The notes: a model not told the origin generated them from the sequence alone. 64,000 nt of DNA from Hyphomicrobiales bacterium (GCA_024236415.1 JACKKN010000004.1:141001-205000), one strand, 5' to 3'; shown: positions 1 through 14,233, counted from the first letter of the stretch. Numbers and translations: made by a program.

Positions 1-1
1 C

Positions 2-244
2 GCGTTCCTGGGGCTGGTGTTCGAGGACCCGATGCTGACTCCGGCGATCCAGTTGTCGCCGCGCGAGCGGGAATGCCTGTTGTGGAGCGCCCGGGGCAAA
101 AGCTCGTGGGACATCGGCATGATCCTGAACATCTCCGAGCATACGGTGAACTTCCACCTGAAGAACGCCATGGGCAAGCTTGGCGCCGGCAACCGCATTC
201 TCGCCATCGTCAAGGCCATCCGCATGGGGCTGATCATCCCCTAG
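2..244 (+). CDS. LuxR-family transcriptional regulator, C-terminal part (5' end outside window)
   Basis: The frame is open from the left edge to TAG at 242-244, so only about 80 C-terminal residues are visible. They form a LuxR-type helix-turn-helix: the LSPRERECLLWSARGKSSWDIG stretch is the usual start of the domain, followed by the recognition helix ending in TVNFHLKNAMGKLGA. The domain sits at the extreme C-terminus, as in autoinducer-binding LuxR proteins, and a luxI gene follows 259 bp downstream on the same strand. It is therefore probably the cognate AHL receptor that binds the palindromes described below. The ligand-binding half is not in the window, so a response-regulator (NarL-type) identity cannot be excluded from the sequence alone. 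Confidence 0.85.
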   Translation, partial: AFLGLVFEDPMLTPAIQLSPRERECLLWSARGKSSWDIGMILNISEHTVNFHLKNAMGKLGAGNRILAIVKAIRMGLIIP

Positions 245-412
245 CATCCGGTGCCGCCGGCACGCCAAGCCACCCGCGCGCGGCACCGCGCCGGTCCCTT
301 GGGCCACCTGTCCAAAATCTGGGAACCGAGCCCTTTCGGGCCGCCATCGCCGCCGTCCCCGTGGGGCCTTTTGGACCCCATTCCTGAATCCGTCCGCGCC
401 TTGAAAAGCAAC

Positions 413-430
413 CCTGCCTAGGTTGGTAGG
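413..430. promoter_or_regulatory. Candidate lux box upstream of luxI
   Basis: An 18-bp imperfect palindrome, CCTGCC-N6-GGTAGG, centred at 421.5, is 82.5 bp before the luxI ATG. The half-sites match CCT(A/G)CC. Lux boxes are 18-20 bp dyads usually centred near -42, which would place the transcription start near 464. A second dyad of the same form lies at 1762-1779 (13 of 18 positions identical when both are read toward the regulated gene). Binding by the adjacent LuxR is inferred. Confidence 0.55.
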
Positions 431-465
431 ATGCCGCCTCGCGTGCCTTGGTGTGTCATGGGCCT

Positions 466-482
466 GTTAACGAATCGTTAAC
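466..482. promoter_or_regulatory. Perfect CtrA-type palindrome before luxI
   Basis: GTTAACGAATCGTTAAC is a perfect 17-bp palindrome and contains TTAA-N7-TTAAC, the consensus for the alphaproteobacterial cell-cycle regulator CtrA. It lies only 8 bp upstream of the luxI Shine-Dalgarno, so it overlaps or immediately follows the likely transcription start. In that position a bound protein would more probably repress than activate. It could also fold as an RNA hairpin in the leader. Confidence 0.5.
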
Positions 483-503
483 CATAAACAAGGAGGCCCT
501 GCC

Positions 504-1130
504 ATGATCGATGTTGTCACTTGGGAAAACGCGGGGGCTTTCGGCCATGCCCTGGCATCGCACCACAAGCTGCGGTACCGGGTATTCGTCGAAGGGCAGG
601 GGTGGGATGTCCCGAACTACCATGGCATGGAATACGACCAGTTCGACACCCCCGCGGCGGCCTATCTGCTGTGGCGCGACCATGACGGGGAGGTCCGCGG
701 CGTCACCCGCCTGATCCCCACCGAGCGGCCCTACATGATCAAGGAGCTGTGGCCGCATTTCGTCGAGGGCCACGACCTGCCGGCGAGCGCCAAGGTGTGG
801 GAAGCCACCCGGTTCGGCATCGACGACCGCCTCGACCACGCGACCCGGCGGCGCATCTCGGCGGAACTGGTGCTGGCCTGCCAGGAATTCGGCCTGGCCC
901 ACGGCGTCGACCAGTTCCTGGTCATGATGCCGGTGCTGATCATCCGCAAGGTGATCGGCGGCGCCGGGTGTCCCTACGAGTGGCTCGGCTCGCCCCATCA
1001 GGTGGGGCGGCATCGGGTCGCGGCGGCATCGGTGGACGTGTCGAGCGCGATCCTGTCCGAGGCGCGCATGCGCCTGGGCGTCACCTATCCAGTACTGAGC
1101 AACGGCGAACGGAACAAGGAGGCAGCTTGA
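504..1130 (+). CDS. Acyl-homoserine-lactone synthase (LuxI family)
   Basis: A 208-aa protein of standard LuxI length. The synthase makes an N-acyl-homoserine lactone from S-adenosylmethionine and an acyl-ACP (or acyl-CoA) in the cytoplasm. All the family's hallmark residues can be placed: R24, F28, W34, D45, D48, R69, E100 and R103. These form the SAM pocket and the catalytic network. The start at 504 is supported by AAGGAGG at 490-496. It lies downstream of a LuxR gene and is preceded by a lux-box-like dyad and a CtrA-type palindrome. Its stop overlaps the start of the next small gene (TGATG). Acyl-chain length and acyl donor cannot be read from the sequence. Confidence 0.95.
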   Translation: MIDVVTWENAGAFGHALASHHKLRYRVFVEGQGWDVPNYHGMEYDQFDTPAAAYLLWRDHDGEVRGVTRLIPTERPYMIKELWPHFVEGHDLPASAKVWEATRFGIDDRLDHATRRRISAELVLACQEFGLAHGVDQFLVMMPVLIIRKVIGGAGCPYEWLGSPHQVGRHRVAAASVDVSSAILSEARMRLGVTYPVLSNGERNKEAA

Positions 1131-1315
1131 TGGGCAGCTACAAGCATCCGCATGACGAACACGACGGCCAGACGGCGGTGCAGATCGCCTCGGCGCTGGC
1201 CTACCTGATGACCGAGGCGGAGGCCGCCGGGCTCAATTCCCTGGCGTCGCTGATCTCCGACGCCGAAGCCGCCGCGTTCGAGGAGGCACGGAAGGGCGCG
1301 TGCCTGATGATCTAG
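1130..1315 (+). CDS. Small hypothetical protein translationally coupled to luxI
   Basis: A 61-aa ORF whose ATG (1130) overlaps the luxI stop codon by one base, which is the classic arrangement for coupled translation. I do not recognise the family. The N-terminus is polar and His-rich (residues 5-11). The remainder is Ala/Glu/Leu-rich and should be largely helical, with no signal peptide or membrane segment. Two strong hairpins follow at once, so the transcription unit appears to end here as luxI plus this gene. Coupling to luxI suggests a role in AHL synthesis, turnover or LuxR control, but that rests on position alone. Confidence 0.6.
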   Translation: MGSYKHPHDEHDGQTAVQIASALAYLMTEAEAAGLNSLASLISDAEAAAFEEARKGACLMI

Positions 1316-1328
1316 GCCGGCGGCAGCC

Positions 1329-1362
1329 GGCGGGAAGGCGATAGGGGTACCGCCTTCCCGCC
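1329..1362 (+). terminator. Strong hairpin after the luxI unit
   Basis: Perfect 12-bp stem, GGCGGGAAGGCG paired with CGCCTTCCCGCC, around a 10-nt loop. It starts 14 bp after the small-gene stop. There is no T-run directly after it. It probably acts with the next hairpin. Confidence 0.5.
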
Positions 1363-1371
1363 ATGCCGACA

Positions 1372-1410
1372 GAAGCCCGCGCCGTTTCCGGACGGCGCGG
1401 GCTTCATTTT
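1372..1410 (+). terminator. Rho-independent-type terminator
   Basis: Perfect 13-bp GC-rich stem (GAAGCCCGCGCCG at 1372-1384, complement at 1393-1405) with a short loop, followed by ATTTT. It ends the luxI transcription unit and lies before the oppositely oriented gene that ends at 1499. Confidence 0.75.
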
Positions 1411-1498
1411 GGAGGGGGCGGGCATCAAGGGGGAGGGACGAACGGCAGGGGCGGGCACGGCGCCGACGCGCCGGCCCGGGGAAAAGCGGGCGGGCCGG

Positions 1499-1696
1499 TC
1501 AGCCCCGCTTGGACTTGAACAGGCGCAGCAGCCGTTCCAGCTTGTGCGGGTCGCGAATGCGCGCCAGGTTTTGCATCAGCTCCCGTGCCTCGTCCAGTTG
1601 GATGATGTTGATTTTGGACGCGGCGTCGATATCTTCGTTCGCGGGCGCGTCGACAAACCAGGTCGACATGCCGCTCGACTTGTAGGTACCGTCCAT
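1499..1696 (-). CDS. Small hypothetical protein behind a lux-box-like site
   Basis: A 65-aa ORF. ATG at 1696 is chosen because GAGGAAG lies directly upstream; a TTG start at 1714 would add six residues. No family is recognised. The sequence begins MDGTYKSSGMSTWF, has an acidic middle, and ends in a basic helix (RDPHKLERLLRLFKSKRG). It has no signal peptide. The palindrome at 1762-1779 is centred 74.5 bp upstream of this ATG, close to the 82.5 bp at luxI, so this gene is the better candidate target of that site than the rightward gene at 1806. Function unknown. Confidence 0.55.
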   Translation of the reverse strand: MDGTYKSSGMSTWFVDAPANEDIDAASKINIIQLDEARELMQNLARIRDPHKLERLLRLFKSKRG

Positions 1697-1761
1697 GCAC
1701 TTCCTCGTCCTCAAGAGACTTCCACGGATATCAACCTAACAAGATCAAGGCGAAACCCTCC

Positions 1762-1779
1762 CCTACCAAACCTTGTAGG
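1762..1779. promoter_or_regulatory. Second candidate lux box, in a divergent intergenic region
   Basis: CCTACC-N6-TGTAGG is the same 18-bp dyad architecture as the site before luxI. Read leftward it shares 13 of 18 bases with the luxI site, including the whole GGTAGG half. It lies between the leftward small gene (ATG 1696) and the rightward glycosyltransferase (ATG 1806). Its spacing suits the leftward gene; it is too close to 1806 for standard activation there. Confidence 0.5.
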
Positions 1780-1805
1780 TTGACCGAATCGGGAACACGG
1801 CGGCC

Positions 1806-2553
1806 ATGCAGACCACCCTGGTGCAGTCCTACCGCACGTCGCGGGTGGCCCCCTGGGTCGCCACCTGCCTGGACAGCGTGCGCGCCTGGGCCGCCGACCG
1901 GGGCTGGGACTACCGGTTCGTGGACGACGCCATCTTCGACCTGCTGCCGGCGGCATACCGGGCCAACGCCCGCGGCTGCATCCCCATCATGACCGACCTG
2001 GGCCGCCTGCTGCTGGCCCGCCGGTACCTGGCCCGGGGGGCGCAGCGGGTGATCTGGATGGACGCCGACGTGCTGGTGTTCGACCCGGCGGGCCTGGACA
2101 TCCGGGTCGGGTGGGAGTTCGCCTTCGGCCGCGAGGTCTGGGTCCAGCGCGACCCCGGGGGCCGCCTGCGCGCGTACCGCAACGTGCACAACGCCGTGGC
2201 CGTGTTCTGTGCCGGCAACAGCTTCCTGGATTTCTACATCCACGCCTGCCAGGCGGTGGTCGGGCGCCTGGAAACGGGCGGCCCGCCGCAGATCGTCGGC
2301 ACCAAGCTGCTGACCGCCCTGCACAACATGATCGGCTTCACCCTGGTCGACGACGTCGCCATGTTCAGCCCGGCGGTGCTGCGCGACCTGGCGGCCGGCG
2401 GCGGCGAGGCCCTGGACCGCCTGCGCCGCGAAAGCCCGGCGCCGCCGCGGGCGGCCAACCTGTGCGGGTCCCTGGCCGGGACGGCCGGCGGCCTGGACGA
2501 TGCCGGATTGGCCGCCGTCTGCGACCGTCTGCTGGCCAACGGCCGGGCGCTGT

Positions 2554-2573
<20 letters not shown>
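1806..2573 (+). CDS. GT-A-like glycosyltransferase with DxD motif
   Basis: A 255-aa soluble protein. Residues 81-92 read RVIWMDADVLVF. DAD at 86-88 after a hydrophobic strand is the metal/nucleotide-sugar binding DxD motif of GT-A glycosyltransferases, and the SRVAPWVATCLDSVRAW N-terminus fits the family's first strand and helix. Donor and acceptor are unknown. The gene runs toward the lipopeptide synthetase and the two stops overlap by 20 bp, so they are convergent and not co-transcribed. It might decorate a lipopeptide or a cell-surface glycan; nothing in the sequence decides. Start ATG 1806 has no strong ribosome site. Confidence 0.7.
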
Positions 2574-8643
<6,070 letters not shown>

Positions 8644-8705
8644 CGATGAAGGTCCTTTCCGGAATGCTACGCGAGGGGCGCGTAGCGGGCAAGCGGAGAC
8701 GGGCC

Positions 8706-9485
8706 GTGATCAACCGGAACACGGGAACGGCGATGGGATCGGCGGCGGTGCGGTTCGACCAGGTGGCGGTGGCGGCATTCCCCTTCACCCTGGGCGCGGG
8801 CGAGGTCGCCGTCTGGTCGGTGGCCCCGGACCCGGCCGCCCCGCCGCCGGGATGCCTGAGCGGCCCCGAGCTGGCCCGGGCCCGGGCATTCCAGAACCCG
8901 GCCGCGGCGCGGGACTTCGCCGCCGGCCGCCAGGCCCTGCGCGCCCTGCTGGGCCGCTACCTGGGCCGGCCGCCCGGGGCAGTGGATCTGGTGACGGGGC
9001 CCCACGGCAAGCCGGCCCTGGCCGCCGGGTCGCCGGCCCTGTCCTTCAACCTGAGCCACGCCGAAGGGGTCGTCCTGGTGGCCCTGGGCCGGGACGGCGA
9101 ACTGGGTGTGGACGTGGAGCGGTCGCCGGCGCCGGCGGGGTTCCTGGACGTGGCCGGCAGCTATTTTTCCACCGCCGAGGCGCGGCGCCTGGCCGCCCTG
9201 CCGGCCGCCGCCGCCGGCGCCGCCTTCCTGCGCCTGTGGACGCGCAAGGAGGCGGTGGCCAAGGCCTGCGGCCTGGGCATGTCCCTGCCGCCCGACCGGA
9301 TCCGGGTTTCCATGGACGCCGGAACGGCGCGGGTCATCGACCTGCCCCCCGACCAGGGGCCCCTGGCGCGATGGGCCCTGCACGACCTGGCCCCGGGGCC
9401 GGACCTGGTGGCCGCCCTGGCCGTGCGCGGGGCGTCGGACCTGCGCCCGGCGGGCTATGCCTGTTCCCTGAAAGATTTGTCCTAG
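8706..9485 (+). CDS. 4'-phosphopantetheinyl transferase (Sfp/Gsp type)
   Basis: Moves the phosphopantetheine arm of CoA onto carrier-domain serines, so it should activate S667 and S1751 of the divergent synthetase. With the start used here (259 aa) the signatures are LGVDVE at 133-138 and WTRKEAVAK at 178-186, the Mg2+/CoA-binding motifs of the family, plus the SFNLSH segment near 113-118. I chose GTG 8706 because GGAG at 8695-8698 is well placed. The frame is open to ATG 8646, and ATG 8735 is also possible. Its stop overlaps that of the convergent patatin gene. Length suits the Sfp class rather than AcpS. Confidence 0.9.
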   Translation: MINRNTGTAMGSAAVRFDQVAVAAFPFTLGAGEVAVWSVAPDPAAPPPGCLSGPELARARAFQNPAAARDFAAGRQALRALLGRYLGRPPGAVDLVTGPHGKPALAAGSPALSFNLSHAEGVVLVALGRDGELGVDVERSPAPAGFLDVAGSYFSTAEARRLAALPAAAAGAAFLRLWTRKEAVAKACGLGMSLPPDRIRVSMDAGTARVIDLPPDQGPLARWALHDLAPGPDLVAALAVRGASDLRPAGYACSLKDLS

Positions 9486-11740
9486 GCGGCCTCGTCGCGG
9501 CGGCGCTTGCGCTCCTCCAGCCAGGTCTCGAACCCGCGCATGGCGCAGTCGTACCCGACCTGGGCGATCTCCTCGGCCTCGCCATAGGCCATGATGGCGT
9601 ACTTGGAAACCGGCGGTTGCAGGTACACGTCGGCGATGCCCTGCATCACCCGCTGCATGTGCGCCAGGCCGCCGATGTTGGTCGAGCGGGTGATGATGTC
9701 GACGATGTTGGGCACGTTGATGGTCTCGGCGAAGGGGTTGAACTTGCTGGTCAGCACCTTGAACCCCGACAGGCCGCCGTCGTAGGGGGTGTTGGCCAGC
9801 AGGTCGTCCTTGGGGTTGACGTCGACCGCGATCATCTCGCCGCCCTCGTTGTAGCGCTGCATGACGTCGGCCGGCAGGTTGTTCAGCAGGCAGCCATCCA
9901 CCAGCAGGTCGCCGTTGTGGACCTTGGGCGGGAACAGGCCCGGCGGCGTGTTGCTGGCCAGCACCGCCTCGTGCAGCGGCCCCTTGTCGTGGACCACGAT
10001 GTCGGCCCGGCTGAGGTTGCACGAGACGCAGAAGAAGCGCCGCCACAGGTCCTCGATCTCGACCCCGTGCATCATCTTGCGCACGCCGCGGGTCATCTTG
10101 GCGCCGGCGAACAGGGAAACCACCGGGATGGTCAGCTCCTCGCCGGCCAGGCACAGGTCCAGGGTGTTCTTCAGGATCGTGTCCGGGTCCATCTGCATGG
10201 CGCACTGCGACGCGATCATGGCCCCCATGCTGGTGCCGGCCACCAGGTCGATGGGGATGTCCAGTTTGCGCATGGCGCGCAGCACGCCGACGTGGGCGAA
10301 CCCGCGCGCCCCGCCGCCGCCCAGCACCAGGGCCACGGCATGGCCGGTCAGGAACCGGGCCAGGCGGCCGAAGTCGGTGGCGTCGCCCTTGCGCACGTGC
10401 TGGTGCATGCCGATCTTGCGCGCGTTCAGCCAGGCCAGGGTGCCCGACGGCACGTCGATGCCCGGCTCGTGCAGCAGCACCAGGCTCTTGCGCAGGCCGA
10501 GGACGTTCTCGGCCTCGATCACCTGGGCCTCGATGGGGCCGATGGCCGGCGCGGTCTTGGACTGGGCCACGAACAGCACGTGGTCGGCCTGGCGCACGCA
10601 GCGCCGGGTCCAGTTCGAGAAGGTGCCGTCGCCCACGTACAGGGTGAAGTCGTGGGCGAACTCCTGCTGGTTCAGCCAGTCCAGCAGCGGCGCGTTGAGG
10701 GACTCCTCGAACCCGGTCTGCGACGCCCGGCGGGCGTCGAACTGGGCGTCGCAGCCCTCGCTGTCGAGGACGAAGGTGGTGCCCACGCGGGCCATGGCGG
10801 CGCCCAGCCAGCGGCCCACGTCGCCGATGGGCACGTCGCCGTCGATGGGGATCAGGGCGAAGGTGTTGGTCGAGTTCTTGGGCTTGGCGGCGGCGCCGGC
10901 GTCGCTGCCGAAATGCTGCATGACCATGCGCATGAACAGCTTGTTCAGCTCCTCGGGGTGGCGGCGCAGCAGGTCCTGCAGCGCGTCGCGGCTCAGCCGC
11001 CCCACGGTGGTGTCGCGGATGGCCTTCACGTCGGCGGCCCGCGGGCTGCCGGTGACCACGCCCATCTCGCCGACGCTGCCGCCCTGGCCGACCTCGTTCA
11101 GGAACACGCTGGCGCCGGGCCCGGAATTCTGCTTCCAGATGCGCAGGCGGCCGCTGATGACCACGAACAGGGCGTCGGACTCGTCGCCCTGGCGGCACAG
11201 GAGCTGGCCGCTGGGCACGGTCACCAGTTCGACCCGCTGCTCGACCGCGCGCAGGATCGCCTCGTCCAGGTCGCGGAACAGGGGGTTGAGGCGCAGGATG
11301 ACGCCGAAGTGGATGCGCTGCACCCGGTCGGACATGAGCTGGGCCACCCGGCCGAAGGCGTCGGGGAACCGCTCCATCAGCCGGTCGAAGGCGGCCGGGG
11401 TCATCAGCAGGACCTCGCTGTCCTCGGCCGCCGTCACCGTGGCCGAGCGACGGGCGTCGCGGAACCGCTGGATCACGCCCACGCTCTGGCCCGGCTCGGT
11501 GTGGATGTAGTCGTGGCCGCCGTCCTTGTTGGGCAGGGCCGCCGTCAGCCGCCCGCGGCGCACCAGGTAGACCCCGTCGACCGGGTCGCCGGCCGAGAAC
11601 ACGGCCTCGCCGGCGGCCACGGTCCGGGCCTCCAGCTCGGTCGCCAGGGCCTCGTACACCGGGGCCTCGAAGCCGGGGAACAGGTCGGCGCCGGCCAGGA
11701 ATCCGGTCAGGTCACCGCCATCGCGTTCGGTGTCGCCCAT
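9482..11740 (-). CDS. Patatin-like phospholipase with two cyclic-nucleotide-binding domains
   Basis: A 752-aa NTE/RssA-type lipid esterase. Two cNMP-binding (Crp-like) domains lie at about 20-140 and 150-270. A linker of about 200 residues follows, then the patatin domain from about 470. The oxyanion loop GGGGARG is at 474-480, the nucleophile elbow GTSMG has S504, and the catalytic Asp is D615. The residue after that Asp-Gly is Cys where DGG or DGA is usual. ATG 11740 is preferred because a purine-rich GGGAGCAGCAGG precedes it; the frame stays open to 11806. Likely a membrane-associated phospholipase or lysophospholipase, possibly gated by cAMP or cGMP. The substrate is unknown. It lies 126 bp downstream of manC on the same strand. 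Confidence 0.88.
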   Translation of the reverse strand: MGDTERDGGDLTGFLAGADLFPGFEAPVYEALATELEARTVAAGEAVFSAGDPVDGVYLVRRGRLTAALPNKDGGHDYIHTEPGQSVGVIQRFRDARRSATVTAAEDSEVLLMTPAAFDRLMERFPDAFGRVAQLMSDRVQRIHFGVILRLNPLFRDLDEAILRAVEQRVELVTVPSGQLLCRQGDESDALFVVISGRLRIWKQNSGPGASVFLNEVGQGGSVGEMGVVTGSPRAADVKAIRDTTVGRLSRDALQDLLRRHPEELNKLFMRMVMQHFGSDAGAAAKPKNSTNTFALIPIDGDVPIGDVGRWLGAAMARVGTTFVLDSEGCDAQFDARRASQTGFEESLNAPLLDWLNQQEFAHDFTLYVGDGTFSNWTRRCVRQADHVLFVAQSKTAPAIGPIEAQVIEAENVLGLRKSLVLLHEPGIDVPSGTLAWLNARKIGMHQHVRKGDATDFGRLARFLTGHAVALVLGGGGARGFAHVGVLRAMRKLDIPIDLVAGTSMGAMIASQCAMQMDPDTILKNTLDLCLAGEELTIPVVSLFAGAKMTRGVRKMMHGVEIEDLWRRFFCVSCNLSRADIVVHDKGPLHEAVLASNTPPGLFPPKVHNGDLLVDGCLLNNLPADVMQRYNEGGEMIAVDVNPKDDLLANTPYDGGLSGFKVLTSKFNPFAETINVPNIVDIITRSTNIGGLAHMQRVMQGIADVYLQPPVSKYAIMAYGEAEEIAQVGYDCAMRGFETWLEERKRRRDEAA

Positions 11741-11866
11741 CGTGCCTGCTGCTCCCTGGATTGCCCCGCCGGTCCGGAAGTCTAGCAAATAAATTGCCCA
11801 GCCCAAGGGGATTCGGCGGCGCCGGGCGCCCGGGCGGGCCCGGGGTGGGGCCGGATGTGGGAGAGT

Positions 11867-13300
11867 TCAGTTGGTGGCGCCGGCGCGGCCGTAGATGTCC
11901 TCGAAGCGGACGATGTCGTCCTCGCCCAGGTAGTCGCCGGACTGCACCTCGATCAGGCGCAGGGGCACCCGGCCCGGATTCTCCAGGGAGTGGGTGACCC
12001 CCAGCGGGATGAAGGTCGACTCGTTGGGCTGCAGCAGGATGGTGTCGTTGCCCTTGGTGACCTGGGCGGTGCCGCTGACCACGATCCAGTGTTCGGCGCG
12101 GTGGTAGTGCATCTGCAGGCTCAGCTTGGAGCCCGGGTTGACCTCGATCAGCTTGACCTGATAGCGGCCGCCGGCGTCGATGCCCTGGAAGAAGCCCCAG
12201 GGGCGATAGACCCGGGTGTGGAACATGTGCTCGGTGCGGTCGCACTCGGCCAGGGTCTCGACCACCGCCTTCACGTCCTGGGCCCGGTCCTTGGGCGTGA
12301 CCATGATGACGTCGTCGGTGGCGACGATGACCAGGTCCTGCACCCCCACCGCGGCCACCAGGGGCCCGTCGGTGCGGATGTAGCTGTCGGCGGTGTCGTG
12401 GCACAGGACGTCGCCCTGGGTCACGTTGCCGTCGGAATCCTTGGCGCCGATGTCCCACAGGGCCGACCAGGCGCCGACGTCGTTCCAGCCCATCTCGGCC
12501 GGCACCACGGCGGCCTTGTCGGTGTGCTCCATGACCGCGTAGTCGACCGAGATCGACTGCACCCCGGCGAAGGAATCGTGGTCCAGGCGCAGGAAGTCCA
12601 GGTCGGTCTGGGCCCTTTCGACCGACAGGCGGCAGCCGGCCAGCAGGTCGGGGTTGAGGCGTTCCAGCTCGGCCAGGAAACCGGCCACGGGCAGCAGGAA
12701 CATGCCGCTGTTCCAGTCGTACCCGCCGTGGTCCAGGTAGGTCCAGGCGGTCTCGGCGTCCGGCTTCTCGACGAAGGCGTCGACCTCGAAGCAGCCCTCG
12801 GCGCCGGCCACCGGGCCGCCGCGGCGGATGTAGCCATAGCCGGTCTCGGGCGCCAGGGGCGGAATGCCGAAGGTCACCAGGCGGCCCTGCTCGGCGGCCT
12901 GGCGGCCGGTGTCGACGGCGGCCAGGAACCGGTCCACGTCCTGGATCACGTGGTCGGACGGGACCACCAGGACCGTGGCCTCGGGGTCGTGTTCGGCCGC
13001 CAGCAGGCAGGCCACGGCCACCGCCGGCGCCGTGTTGCGGCCGACCGGCTCCAGCACGATGCGGTCGGGGCGGATGCCCAGCTCGCGCAGCTGCTGGGCG
13101 ATGATGAAGCGGTGGTCGTTGTTGCAGATGATCAGCGGTTCGGCGAAGCGGGCGTCGAGGAACCGCTTCGCCGTTTCCTGCAGCATGGACAGGTCGGAGG
13201 TGAGCGGCAGCAGCTGCTTGGGATAGTGCGACCGGGACAGGGGCCACAACCGGGTGCCCGATCCGCCCGACAGGATGACCGGGTAGATTGCTGCGCTCAT
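11867..13300 (-). CDS. manC: Mannose-1-phosphate guanylyltransferase / mannose-6-phosphate isomerase
   Basis: A bifunctional 477-aa enzyme that makes GDP-mannose for polysaccharide synthesis. The N-terminus carries the nucleotidyltransferase signature LSGGSGTRLWPLSRSHYPKQ, with FVEKP near residue 160. The C-terminal cupin of type II phosphomannose isomerase has QMHYHRAEHW and later the conserved PNESTFIPLGVTHSLENPG run. Length is typical of ManC/AlgA/CpsB. ATG 13300 has AGGAGCGG upstream. It follows cysC by 37 bp on the same strand and is probably co-transcribed with it. It supplies a mannose donor to the adjacent exopolysaccharide locus. Confidence 0.93.
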   Translation of the reverse strand: MSAAIYPVILSGGSGTRLWPLSRSHYPKQLLPLTSDLSMLQETAKRFLDARFAEPLIICNNDHRFIIAQQLRELGIRPDRIVLEPVGRNTAPAVAVACLLAAEHDPEATVLVVPSDHVIQDVDRFLAAVDTGRQAAEQGRLVTFGIPPLAPETGYGYIRRGGPVAGAEGCFEVDAFVEKPDAETAWTYLDHGGYDWNSGMFLLPVAGFLAELERLNPDLLAGCRLSVERAQTDLDFLRLDHDSFAGVQSISVDYAVMEHTDKAAVVPAEMGWNDVGAWSALWDIGAKDSDGNVTQGDVLCHDTADSYIRTDGPLVAAVGVQDLVIVATDDVIMVTPKDRAQDVKAVVETLAECDRTEHMFHTRVYRPWGFFQGIDAGGRYQVKLIEVNPGSKLSLQMHYHRAEHWIVVSGTAQVTKGNDTILLQPNESTFIPLGVTHSLENPGRVPLRLIEVQSGDYLGEDDIVRFEDIYGRAGATN

Positions 13301-13337
13301 TTTCCGCTCCTGGTTACCGGTGCCGCCGCGCGCCGGC

Positions 13338-14012
13338 CTATTCCGGCATGGCGAACCGCTGCTCGATATACCTTAGCAGAATCTCCAGGCTTTCCTGGAC
13401 CTCCAATTTGCCGGTGTCGATCACCAGCTCGGGGTCGATGGGGGCCTCGTAGGGGGCGGAGATGCCGGTGAACTCGGGAATCTCGCCGCGCCGGGCCTTC
13501 TGGTACAGGCCCTTCGGGTCGCGCTTCTCGCAGTCCGACACGTCGGCGCTGAGGTAGATCTCGTTGAAGTTCTCGCCGGCGGCGGTGCGCGCCACCAGCC
13601 GGTCCTCGCGGTAGGGCGAGATGAAGGCGCTCAGCACGATGAAGCCGGCCTCGGCGAACAGGGACGCCGTCTCGCCGATGCGGCGGATGTTCTCGGACCG
13701 GTCGTGGGGCGAGAAGCCCAGGTCCGAGCACAGGCCGTGCCGCACGTTGTCGCCGTCCAGCACGTAGGCCTGGTAGCCCTTGTCGAACAGCAGGTGTTCC
13801 AGCTCGAAGGCCAGGGTCGACTTGCCGGCGCCGGACAGGCCCGTGAACCAGAGCACGCCGCCCATGTGGCGGTTCGCGCGCCAGCGGGCCTCTTTGGGCA
13901 CACGGTGTTGCACGGCGGTGATGTTGGTCGATTTGACGCCCATGAAAGCATCCAATTTTTCAGCGAGTTGCATGTAACAGGAGCCTTGCCCGTTGTTGGC
14001 GTTGATGAACAA
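13338..14012 (-). CDS. cysC: Adenylylsulfate (APS) kinase
   Basis: Phosphorylates APS to PAPS, the activated sulfate donor. The Walker A motif GLSGAGKST sits near residue 58. DGDNVRHGLCSDLGFS and the ENIRRIGE helix are the APS-binding elements. There is no fused ATP sulfurylase domain, and no cysD or cysN is in the window. Placed between GDP-mannose synthesis and a polysaccharide locus, PAPS may serve polysaccharide sulfation rather than only assimilation; no sulfotransferase is seen here. The start is uncertain: TTG 14012 has GGAGG 12 bp upstream, and ATG codons at 13974 or 13943 are alternatives that keep the kinase core. Confidence 0.9.
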   Translation of the reverse strand: MFINANNGQGSCYMQLAEKLDAFMGVKSTNITAVQHRVPKEARWRANRHMGGVLWFTGLSGAGKSTLAFELEHLLFDKGYQAYVLDGDNVRHGLCSDLGFSPHDRSENIRRIGETASLFAEAGFIVLSAFISPYREDRLVARTAAGENFNEIYLSADVSDCEKRDPKGLYQKARRGEIPEFTGISAPYEAPIDPELVIDTGKLEVQESLEILLRYIEQRFAMPE

Positions 14013-14233
14013 TGGGTTGAGTATCCTCCCTTTCTTTCCGCCGTATTACCCCCGTGTTTCACGCCTGTTTCCGGCCGCCGGTTTCGGCCCGATTCGCCGC
14101 CGCCGGCGGGGGGGCGCCGCCGCCGGCCGTCCCGGGCCGGCTGAAATGATTGCGAAAGAAGTCGCTGCTAGAAGGAGGAGCCTGGACGCGGGGATGTCGG
14201 AATTCATTACACTCGGCGACCGGGCCGGACGGA

